The notes under the pieces were generated by a model. It was not told where the DNA came from and ran no database searches. It saw only the letters and a list, made by a program, of their open reading frames with translations. A DNA stretch of 25,742 bases. Source: Sphacelaria rigidula (taxonomy: Eukaryota > Phaeophyceae > Sphacelariales). Location of the stretch: positions 1 through 25,742 of the forward strand of contig CAXNAA020000156.1 of the NCBI GenBank assembly GCA_964200075.2. The letters run 5' to 3'. Positions 1-8,248 of the stretch are shown piece after piece. Within the stretch, counting starts at the first letter, position 1; every line of letters begins with the position of its first letter. Made by a program: the position numbers and the translations under genes.

Positions 1-69
1 GATTTTAATCCTCCGGGTTCTCATCCTCAATGAAAAGCACCATCCTCAACATAGATGATCGGCTGTTAT

Positions 70-460
70 AATGTGTATTCGGTGCACATACCACGAATGA
101 TGGGTTTGAAAGATGTCAGTTTGAATCACGTGTATAAACAAAAGGTCGGAAATACGTACGCGTGGTTCATACCGTACGAGTGGTACATCGAAATCATGTA
201 AGCTTGATCTGTACCGCACGAATGGCAGGTGCAAAAGGTGTACGTATAATTCACGCCGCATGAATGGACGGTGGAAACATGTACCCATGATCCATGCCGC
301 AATAACGGGAGGTGGGGAACATGAACCTATGGTTCATGCCATATATATCGCAGATGGGAAGGATACACCTTCGACGGTGAGCTGCATGGCACGCGGGATC
401 ATGTACGTTTTATGTAGTGTCGCACGGATCACAAGCCTATGACATATACGAGTAAATATT
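70..460. repeat. Degenerate ~42-bp minisatellite
   Basis: About seven to nine decayed tandem units lie here. Each follows the pattern of a TTCATGCCGCACGAATGG-like segment, then a GCAGGTGGAAA-like segment, then CATGTACCT. The clearest units start near 161, 203, 249, 288 and 330, giving spacings of roughly 39-46 bases. Units are about 60-75% alike by eye, so the array is old. Short open frames cross it on both strands, but they follow the repeat unit and I do not regard them as genes. Similar decayed words continue weakly to about 600. Confidence 0.6.
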
Positions 461-1417
461 TTATACGAATAACAGTTTGCTAATGATTTGTATGGTTGAT
501 TCGTGCAAAATTTGAATATGGAAGGAATCATGATCCTATTCGTCCGCTCCCTGCAAAGTTCGAGTATCACAGGAATACCGAAGCGAACATCAAGGAGGTT
601 GGGCACTCTACTGTGCGTTTGTAACCGTGATTTGTATTTGTTTTGGGGGGGAATAGTTATGAGTCTAAAACTGTATATTATGTTTGAGTAAGTAACCTCA
701 CTAAATCATGCGCGTGAATATGCGATGAGCAGTAACTTCGAGATAGCGAGAAGGTATGAGCATGCTTTGTATTACAGTGGCAAGTTACTTTATCTGTGAT
801 GACGGCTGTCACAAGATTCATCTTTTTTGTGAGTGTATTACACGATACAAAGAGTCATTTACGTAACGAATTAATACGTGCGACGTGTTCGGGGGGGGAT
901 TCTGGCTCTGATTTTTGTTTGTTGAGTTGGTGAATTTGCGTTGTTTTCGAGCGCCTGAAACAGGTTTCCTCCGGACGGTCTGGGTTTTCATTTTCAGTTG
1001 TTCGCAGAGAGGTGTTGTCGACGGCTACTCAGTTATTCGATGCTGAGCAGAACCAGGGAAGGTGTATGATGAGGCGATCGCTCGAGCTCACACCCACGGG
1101 TATTGACCGGAAGATGTCGGGCTATATCCGACAAGGTATCATGAGTGGGGAAACTGTTTACTTGTGCAGGTGTCAGCATCTGATTGCAAATGAATATCTC
1201 GAATTATGGTTTGGGTTAACTGTAGCTACACGACCTCACTTCCTGTTCTCTCCCGAATATTCTCCCGTATGTGTTACGGTCCCCATGAGTTGTGAGCGCA
1301 ATATTTTTTGTCCGTACGTCGCTGCGCGGGAATCGTGCGTACTGCTGTACCGGTTGATCGATCAAGGGTTGATGCTTTGGCTGTAATTGCGCGCATCCCG
1401 GCCTCATTTTGATCTTG
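461..1417. other. No gene recognised
   Basis: A 124-codon plus-strand frame at 1012-1386 is the longest. It has no recognisable domain, and I see no splice signals or compositional bias that support it. The rest is mixed-composition DNA with short homopolymers such as the G8 run near 891-898. Confidence 0.5.
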
Positions 1418-1516
1418 AGTTGTTGTTGTCTTTTCATTAAAAATCGTTTCGATACTGCGCAGTACTCTGTACTGGCATCTCATGCGGACACGTTCCATGG
1501 CCACAGGCTAACTACC
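1418..1516 (-). mobile_element. Retroposon 3' end with CAA-type tail, copy 1
   Basis: Read on the minus strand, this begins near TTAGCCTGTGGCCATGG, passes through a GAGTACTGCGCAGTATC core, and ends in an AATGAAAAGACAACAACAAC tail. A second copy at 21556-21655 has the same order of words and the same (CAA/AAC)n end in the same orientation. A shared body ending in a simple-sequence tail is typical of a SINE or of the 3' end of a LINE. Only about 100 bases are shared, so the family cannot be named. Confidence 0.5.
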
Positions 1517-1610
1517 CCAAAATACGGTGAAAATAAATAAAAAATAAAATTAGGCCCAGAAACATTCACACAGACGCTATGCAAAAGAAATAACAATCGA
1601 GTAAAGAGCC

Positions 1611-1856
1611 ATGCTACGGTAGACGTGCACCTATTGCGCAAAATCTTGTCTGATTCAGGGGCTCCTAACGATTCTAGATGGGCAGGAATATGGGTCAGGG
1701 CATCCCCGTTTGCAAATTTATTCGGGATATCCCTAGCACATTGGAATAGTAATCCTGCCGATCTTTCACATATTTCATAAGTCGCGTATTGGATGAGATA
1801 AAGGCCTCCTAACAATTCTAACCTCAGAAGATATTTGTACACGCCTACCGTAGCAT
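1611..1856. mobile_element. 246-bp TIR element, copy 1
   Basis: The ends are inverted repeats that match at about 18 of 20 bases, starting ATGCTACGGTAG. A second copy at 12826-13071 is also exactly 246 bases, in the same orientation, with the same ends and roughly 80% identity throughout. This suggests a non-autonomous DNA transposon (MITE-like). No clear target-site duplication is seen. The minus-strand frame stays open through both copies, giving related peptides containing E-L-L-G-x-L-Y-L-I-Q and F-A-N-G-D-A-L-T. This may be a relic of a longer parent or chance. Confidence 0.65.
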
Positions 1857-2378
1857 CAATTTAAAAAACAATATACCGTAAGCCTCCTAAGTTCCGATGC
1901 CGTGTACGACTATTCGGGTTATTGGAGGCAGGGCCCATTGGTTCACTCAACACGCGAAGCCAAACAGGAAGAAAGCCGAACTTAAGGGCCAAGATCACCA
2001 ACCATAGCGAATATACTGAATATATATAATCTCGGTAGTGTAAACGGCAGAACGGTTATGCGGGTGTTGGGAAATGGCCATCATATAAGATACACGTCGA
2101 TGAACTATATGCCATATATTCGAATGTAGAAATGATATCACTCGGTGGCCATGTTATACTACAAAAACAGACCCGCCTGGTAACATGTAAGTAATGTACA
2201 GTTGCCTTGCGCAGAATCTGGCTTGCCCAGTGAATTGAGTAGTTGTCAGTCCCTTCCTTTCCCCCAGACCAGTTCGCCGCCCTGTATGTACGCATCAATG
2301 ATTTGGCTACACCGTCAAGACACATGTGCGCACGGCAACGACAGCTTCCAGTGCGACCACTGCACCGTACACATTTAA
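1857..2378. other. No gene recognised
   Basis: The stretch between two mobile elements has only short shadow frames. Part of a 172-codon minus-strand frame (2056-2574) crosses it, but that frame also runs through the left inverted repeat of the next element and has no recognisable domain. Confidence 0.5.
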
Positions 2379-2827
2379 CACTATATTCGTGAGATTCAGA
2401 GGGTGGTTTCAAATTCAGAGTGGATGCTCTAGCGTTCCTAACAGGCAACTCTTTTTTTTGTTTTGCTTGAGCACACGTGCTGTGCATGCAGCTACCGTAC
2501 AGTACCCCATTCGAGGAATTCGGCGGTCTGGTTGGTGAGATACCGCACAGAGCATTTTTACGCCTGGGGAGCATTTCGGAACTGAAACTGTTTCAGGCAC
2601 TAATCGGTTTTTCCTGAAAGAGGGGGTCTTTTGTTGCAATGGACTGACTACGTCGTTGCGATCAAGTGATGTGTCAAACTGATAGTGTATGTGATAGCTT
2701 TCATTGAAGCCACCAGCTGGGCACATTACTCCTCGAACTGTGGCGATGTCAAAATCGACGGGAAAGTCGATTGTTTCGGGTCTCACTCTGAATCTGAAAC
2801 TACCCTCTGAATCTCACGAATATAGTG
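2379..2827. mobile_element. 449-bp element with 44-bp CACTA-type inverted ends
   Basis: Bases 2379-2422 and 2784-2827 are inverted repeats of each other with only 2 mismatches in 44. The outer ends read CACTATATTCGTG and CACGAATATAGTG. Terminal CACTA...TAGTG is the hallmark of the CACTA (EnSpm) DNA transposon superfamily, which normally makes 3-bp target duplications. Here the flanks are TAA and TTG, so no duplication is preserved. The 44-bp ends also repeat an ATTCAGAG word internally. A 124-codon minus-strand frame (2415-2786) spans the interior, but I recognise no transposase motif. It is best called a non-autonomous element. Confidence 0.65.
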
Positions 2828-3328
2828 TTGGTTTTGATGTGACGTTAGCCTACACACAGTGTGCGCATACCAATATCTTAATACCAATACGTTGAGTCTC
2901 ACCAAAAGGTATCGACTCGAATACCCTTGTGTGCTACGTCTCCTGGTATATCATCGAAGACGACTCTGGCTTGCGTGTGGGTTCGTGATGCACGGCTGAT
3001 GGAGGAGTACTATATCAGCAGCATACTGGAAAAGAAAATAGGAGCAGTCCACTGGCGGTTCTGCTAATATCAGGTATTACACCTTTCTTTAGCGGAAGTC
3101 GGACCGACGAAACGAGTCTCTTGGTGCTGTAGTTGTAGTAGTAAAACATGTCTCGGCTTTGCCCGCCATCTCTGGGGTGAAGATTTTCCTGGGATGGCCG
3201 AAGTCTTGCCCTTCTTTGGACTCGAACTGAACTCCGAAAATGCTAACATCCAGCGGGAAGCACCTTTGTAGGCAACACTTTTGGAGAGAGTTACCCAAAC
3301 GATAAGCATTGACTTCTTCGACACTTAC

Positions 3329-3566
3329 CCAGAGGCACTCCGCCTGATTGGCTTGTCGCTGTTGGCCTGTCGCCATCGACGTCGTGTGGCAATGACGGTC
3401 GCCGCCGGATGCTATCGGCCGCAATGACACCGGCCAGCGATCGCAGCACCCCTCGCTCCAACAGTTCCATCGTCTGGTCGGGGTTGTTTACGTCTGATCC
3501 CAGGCGTTGCAATTCTTCCAGCGCGTCAAGCGGCGGTACGGGAACATTTCCGCCCTGCCGGGACAT
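3329..3566 (-). CDS. Possible exon of an unrecognised helical-repeat protein
   Basis: A minus-strand frame begins at the ATG of 3564-3566, which has A at position -3 and an in-frame stop ten codons upstream. It encodes about 79 residues before a strong splice donor (CTCTGG then GTAAGT) at 3329/3328. The peptide is rich in Leu, Ala and Glu and has a pattern such as A-L-E-E-L-Q-R-L-G and T-M-E-L-L-E-R-G-V-L-R-S-L-A. That resembles one ARM/HEAT-type helical pair followed by a low-complexity tail. I see no convincing next exon in 3060-3320. This could be the first exon of a gene, an isolated gene relic, or chance. The donor and the peptide composition are the only support. Confidence 0.3.
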
Positions 3567-3819
3567 TTTCGGGGAGTCAAAAACGCCTTCAAATCACGAA
3601 GGATATTACAGTCAGCAGTAAACTCGCTGCTATCTCGATGTATCCACCTAGATCTTCGTGTCCACCATTCTCTTCCTTTACGCGGCCCTTTCGTCTAAAG
3701 CTATTCTGCAGGGACCAGCCATCTCCTTGTTTGATGTCAGTGCGATCGGGGTCGGGTTTCTTCATGCTTTCTTTCTCCTTTTCTCTGCCCCTCGATTTGT
3801 TTCACTCTCTTTTCTTTCT

Positions 3820-4250
3820 TCAATTAATCATCTTTATCCTTTTCTCGCGTTGCGTTTCACCGAGTGTTTCCGTTTGTTTCGCCCTGCGTACATCTATCTC
3901 ATGCCTTATGACCATGGCTGGATCCATCGGGAATCCAGTGAGGTGCGACAATCCAGCAAGTATCTGATCAAAATGTTCAGGCCAGCGTGAATGCGGCAGA
4001 GTGACAATACTATCGCAGAGACCGTCTGAGAAAGTTACGAGTTTTCGTGACATCGTTGTAAGTTTATCTCATCGTGCCGTCTTAAGTAGGTTACCTTATA
4101 ACTGCAATCATTGACGTCCATATTCCACCTTCCCAGCGCGTCAGCTGCGTCAGCTGCACTTGGTGCCAGTGCCCCGCTATCCGACAGCCCCAGGTGATCT
4201 CGCCCTAGGGCAGCAGCTTCGGCGCACAGACTTGGGTTTGAGCACGCCAC
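3820..4250 (-). CDS. Possible exons upstream of the 3329-3566 frame
   Basis: Two open minus-strand frames lie here. The first, from about 4250 to 4095, encodes an Ala-rich peptide and ends at a good donor (TTATAAG then GTAACC at 4094). The second is entered by a pyrimidine-preceded acceptor (TTTCTCAG) at 4026, giving an exon from 4025. Read in phase with the first it encodes a hydrophobic helix-like stretch, with a stop near 3905. Read in the other frame it stays open to 3820. I cannot choose between these readings and do not recognise the product. It may belong to the same gene as the frame at 3329-3566. Confidence 0.22.
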
Positions 4251-4667
4251 GTCATCCTGTCACGAGATTATCGCACACCATTCGCTGAGTGGTGGGGAGC
4301 GCGATGTGATGATCATCCGTCATCCTTGATCCATATTTGTGGTGACTCATTAATGTGATTGTTCCTTAAATATATCAGAATGTGGGCCCTGTTAGTCTAG
4401 CGCTTCCATTTCTACGCGCTCTCACTCATTGTCACATATACCAGGGCAAGCGCGGCCGCATTGAGAGCTCGGGGTTGCCTGAAACGCCGCGAGAAAATAC
4501 ACATTCGGACGACAAGATTTCAAAGTAATCGAAAGGAAACCTCACCGCCTCAAGCTTTGCACTGAGCGATTGTAGGGCATCGATACGGCAGCATGAACCA
4601 CTGTGGTCTAGTACTTCGTTTCCGATACTGGCATATAGCCGGAGTGTTTCATTAGCCTCATGTCATA
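4251..4667. other. No gene recognised
   Basis: Unremarkable sequence between the possible exons and the large inverted repeat. It contains no long frame, no tandem repeat and no RNA gene that I can see. Confidence 0.5.
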
Positions 4668-5520
4668 TCAAGAGGGTCTGCTCGAAACTGGGGTTCAAAG
4701 TCGCAAGCTATGTTTGGATTCTCGCAATTTCCACCAAAATAGTTTGGGTTGGGAAAGCACTTACGGCTAGTGTATCTGTGATCAAAGCTGAGCAGGTATG
4801 GCTGAATGCACCCGCTTCGGGGGGTACCCGTGTGTCGATGACGATGCTACCGAAGGAGAAATGGCGGAGAGGAAGCTTCTCGCCCGTGCCCTTGGTACTT
4901 CTTCGTTCGGCGATCCCAAATCGGTCGAGAGATTGGCACCAGGTTACCACCATACCGCCATTTACCAGCCCTTCCCTCAGCACAACAACGGCACGCGGCT
5001 AGTTGTGCAGCCCCCGCGAAAAGATGCGGCTCAGCTTGGCTCATCTTGACTCATGTATTCGTGTCTTGTCTGCCGCGTTGAACAATGCAAAGGCCGGTTC
5101 CTTTCTGCTTCTCGTTTTGGACCGTACGTGACTCTGTGCGCTACGGAACACGTTCTCGAAAACAGGGCGACTTTCCCGTCACCGCTACCGTTCCCATGTA
5201 CACACGTACGATCAATGACGGTTGCGCCAAGGTCCACCCGCGCGTTTATTACAAGTATTATGTGCCACTTGCTGCAATGACAGCAGTACAGGTCAGGGTT
5301 ACCGTAGTGTAGCGTAGAACCCATGTGTATGGAGATCTTCTTGGTAAGTCTAGTGAAACAAGATACCTCTGGCTGTGGCTTAGCTTCTGCTGACGTGGCC
5401 CAAATGGGGGCTGGCATTTTGTAAGCTGTGAGCTGCGGGGCGCTATGTTTGATGTACAGTCAATGTACAGCGTGGGGAGGGGTGGTGTTCTCCATTCTTC
5501 GAACGTCCTTCACTCTGCCG
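4668..5520 (+). repeat. Left arm of the 1.8-kb inverted repeat
   Basis: This pairs with 5630-6442. Open frames on its minus strand (4708-4983 and 5031-5417) give peptides that partly match plus-strand frames of the right arm, for example a shared G-I-A-E-R-R and a shared D-T-R-V. This follows from the repeat and is not evidence of a gene. Confidence 0.7.
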
Positions 5521-5629
5521 TGGGGTTACAAAGGACGCGGCAACTAGTCCATAAATGTGTTACCAAAACGCCCCTGCTTGTGGTGGAACCATATCTTGCG
5601 TCTGGAAAAGCATGTGGTGGCCTTGGCAA

Positions 5630-6442
5630 TGTGAAGGGCGTTCCAAGAACTGAAGGCACCGCCACTCTCCAAGCTGTGGATCGACTGTAAAAACAAAATA
5701 GCACCCCGCAGCTCACAGCTTACAGCATGCCAGCCTCCATGTGAGCCAAGCCGCCGGATGCTAAGCCACCGCCAGTGGTATCTTGTTTCACTAGGCATAC
5801 CCCGAAAGCCTCCATGGTCATGGGTTCTACACTACATTGCCGTAATCCTAATCTGCACTACCGCCCTTGTAGCAAGCGGTACATGATACTTACGATAAAA
5901 GCACTGACGCGCGAATGCATCTTAGCGCAGCTGTCCTTTCTCGTACACGAGTACATGAGAGCGTTAGCGGTGTCGGGAACATTGCACTGTTTTTTGACGA
6001 CGGGTTCTGCAGTGAAGGAGAGTCACGTCCTGTCCAAAACGAGAGGCGGTAAGGAATCGACCTTGGCACTGGTCAGCGCGGCAGACAAGACACGAATATA
6101 TGGATCAAGATGCGCCACACCGAGCCGCAATTCTTTGGAGGACTGTACAACTAGTCGCCTGCCGTTGTTGTGCTGAGGGAAGGATCGGCAAATGATGTGT
6201 ATGGTGCTATCCCGGTGCCGATCTCTCGACCAATTAGGAATAGCCGAACGAAGATACACTAAGGACACGAGCGAGGAGCCCCCTCTCCGCCATTGCTCCT
6301 TCGGTCGTATCGTCATGGACACGCGCGTACACCGGATTGGGCGCACTCAACAACACTTTATTAGCTTTTATCACAAATATACTAGCCGAAAGTGCCTTCC
6401 TACACCAAAATATTGGGTAGAGTCTACAAGACCCTCTTGATC
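5630..6442 (-). repeat. Right arm of the 1.8-kb inverted repeat
   Basis: This is the reverse-complement partner of 4668-5520. Relative to the left arm it has small insertions and deletions, including loss of about 50 bases between the outermost TCAAGAGGGTCT word and the ACCAAAATA word. Confidence 0.7.
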
Positions 6443-6504
6443 GTAGTAGTACTCACGTGCATGTATGTGCGACAAAATTTGCCTTATACCTTAGCGCAGT
6501 ACTC

Positions 6505-6773
6505 TGTGACGACATTACGTCATTACGTTGAGTTGGTAGTGATGATCTGAATAATGACCGGGGACACGGGGATTCTGGAGGATTCTGGAAGAATCCTGGA
6601 TAATGACCGGGGGGATTGGGATGATACCCGACGGGTCTAGAAGGTCACGCCTACAAGGGCACTCCGGAAATAATGAAATGTTGTAAAGGCTGACAGCTGA
6701 AACTGAGGCCAGTGAGAATGGGGAGCCCCTCAACAGCAGTAACCCACCAGTTCTTCTTCTGGCTGGCGTCACA
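6505..6773 (+). repeat. 5' LTR
   Basis: The 269 bases start TGTGACG and end CGTCACA, a perfect 7-base terminal inversion of the TG...CA type. It is colinear, without indels, with the LTR at 12039-12307. It contains a short internal direct repeat built on GATTCTGGA. The preceding four bases ACTC match those after the 3' LTR. Confidence 0.92.
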
Positions 6774-7223
6774 ATATCGACATTGTGTTAGTGCTAGAGA
6801 TAGTACCTAGCGGAACCTGCCGGAAGAATTTTGACGGAAGAGTCTGGTAGCGGTGGACAACGTGATATACCACGGACGCGTGGAAGGGATTCAAGCTGAG
6901 GTGATTGGCAGAAAGGCGGTTGACCTGTGATTGATTCAGACTGAAGACTTGATGAAGCCGCGTGCAGCGGGAGTGTGGAGGCTCCTACGACTGTGTGGTG
7001 TGGCGACGAAGCAAGGGTGAAGTGTGCAATTCGCCATGGTCCGTTGGCCTGCGAGAGGTTCGCAGATAGCCGGTTGCTGCTATGGCGACCGGCTCGCGTG
7101 CGGCATCCAGCGTGACGCCCGTGGTTATGCGGCAAGAGTTGCGACCTCCCCAATACGGGGATAGGTACTCTGAGAGTGCATCTTGCACTTTCAAATACCA
7201 CGCACGTGGAGTACAGTAAGCGT
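6774..7223 (+). other. Leader region between 5' LTR and gag
   Basis: This is untranslated leader sequence. No match to a tRNA 3' end is obvious immediately after the LTR. A TGGTAGCGGTGG word near 6847 resembles an initiator-Met-type primer site, but it lies about 70 bases from the LTR, too far to be convincing. Confidence 0.4.
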
Positions 7224-7981
7224 ATGGAGCCCGCTAAAGCAGGGGGTGCAGTGCGACATCAGGTAGTGTCGATGGCTCAACAAGTGCTGACGCATGCGCA
7301 AAGAGTGTTTGCGCGTGTGGAACATGGTGAGAGCACAATCATCCCGCCGCAAATGGTTGCGGTGATCAAAAAGCATGCCGGGCATGCGGCGGGCGCCGAG
7401 GTGGAGTTGACCCAAGCGACCGCGGCCGTGGCGGAAGCTGTCGCCATGGAGTCTCGGGGAAAGACGATGTTAGAGCGGGTGGAGCCGATTCTGTCCAATC
7501 TGGGAAATTTTTTATCAGAAAATCCGAACGTGGAAGTAGTATATCGTTCCCCCGATGATGAATATATCCCCGGAAACTAGTGATCACCAAGGCTTTGGTG
7601 GAGGGGTTAACGCCGGAAAGATTCAAGCAGGCTGTGCTTGTTGAGTTGCAGCACGAAACAGACTGGAAGGCCGGCCGTTACCTGGTAATGGACCCCGTCG
7701 TGGCCGAGGCCAAGAAGTGGCGGAAGATAGAGGTGCTCGGCTAGTCGTCCACCTCCACCCCGGAGTCTTTGCGTCGCCACGGCTCAAAATCGGCAAAATT
7801 GGCCGGCCGCGCCGCGACCACCACCCATTACGCGCGCGATTGCCCAACGTCTTCCGGTGGAGAGTCTGGGCAGTCTCATGCCGCGCGCCATCAGCATCGA
7901 CAGCACAAGGGTAAAGAACGAGGTGATCGGGGTGGTGGCAGCGGCGGGTCCTCCGGCGGTGGAGAGTCGCAGCCGAATTCT

Positions 7982-8014
<33 letters not shown>

Positions 8015-8029
8015 GGGCAGTGGCATTAG
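7224..8029 (+). pseudogene. gag relic (capsid/nucleocapsid)
   Basis: The frame starts at ATG 7224 with a purine at -3. It encodes an Ala-rich, helix-prone Gag-like N-terminus up to a TAG at 7578-7580. The continuation lies in the -1 frame from about 7574, where it resumes with basic and acidic helices. It is interrupted by a TAG at 7742-7744 and then stays open to the TAG ending at 8029. Near 7840 a peptide H-Y-A-R-D-C-P is the second half of a CCHC zinc knuckle, but the first two cysteines are missing. The C-terminus is Gly/Ser-rich, followed by a run of ten CAG codons. The breaks show that it is not functional. The Gag assignment rests on position, the knuckle remnant and composition. Confidence 0.75.
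7982..8011 (+). repeat. (CAG)10 run in gag
   Basis: There are ten uninterrupted CAG triplets, read as poly-Gln near the end of the gag relic. An uninterrupted run in an otherwise decayed element suggests recent slippage. Confidence 0.95.
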
Positions 8030-8248
8030 CAGGGATCTGGTTCTGGGTCCGGCGCCCCCGTAGGTGCTGCTGCTCCGCAACAGGCGGTGCAGGTGGGACC
8101 GACTTCTACAGTGTCAAACACTGCGCCGGCGCCGGTGGTGGCGCCGGTGGCGTCGCCGGCAGCAGCGACAGGTGCGACGCCTGCTGATATGCTGGTCAGA
8201 GTTTCGGCAAATTCCTGGTCTGCTGAATGAGGATCGCACCCACCGGCG

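Larger units (their letters stand above)
4668..6442. mobile_element. 1.8-kb imperfect inverted repeat (foldback-like)
   Basis: The left arm (4668-5520) and right arm (5630-6442) are reverse complements along almost their whole length, about 75-80% by eye, around a ~110-base centre. Landmarks recur in mirror order: TCAAGAGGGTCT at both outer ends, CTCCGCCAT with the CCTTCGG word, GCAGACAAGACACGAATA, TCTTGTTTCACTAG, GGGTTCTAC, CGCAGCTCACAGCTTACA and CCTTCACTCTGCC-like words near the centre. The right arm lacks about 50 bases near its outer end. I see no target duplication and no transposase. It could be a foldback element, a long-TIR DNA transposon, or two copies of one repeat inserted head to head. 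Confidence 0.7.

Noticed and set aside
1012-1386. 124-codon plus-strand open frame
   Set aside because: It has no recognisable domain, repeat or splice context, and the length is within chance for 25 kb.
6488-6504. GCGCAGTACTC left of the Ty3/gypsy element, suggesting insertion into a CAA-tailed retroposon
   Set aside because: The right flank after the 3' LTR does not continue that repeat, so the match is a short coincidence.
7574-7582. Possible programmed -1 frameshift joining the two halves of gag
   Set aside because: The local sequence is not a recognisable slippery heptamer, and the element has many other frame breaks, so a simple indel explains it.
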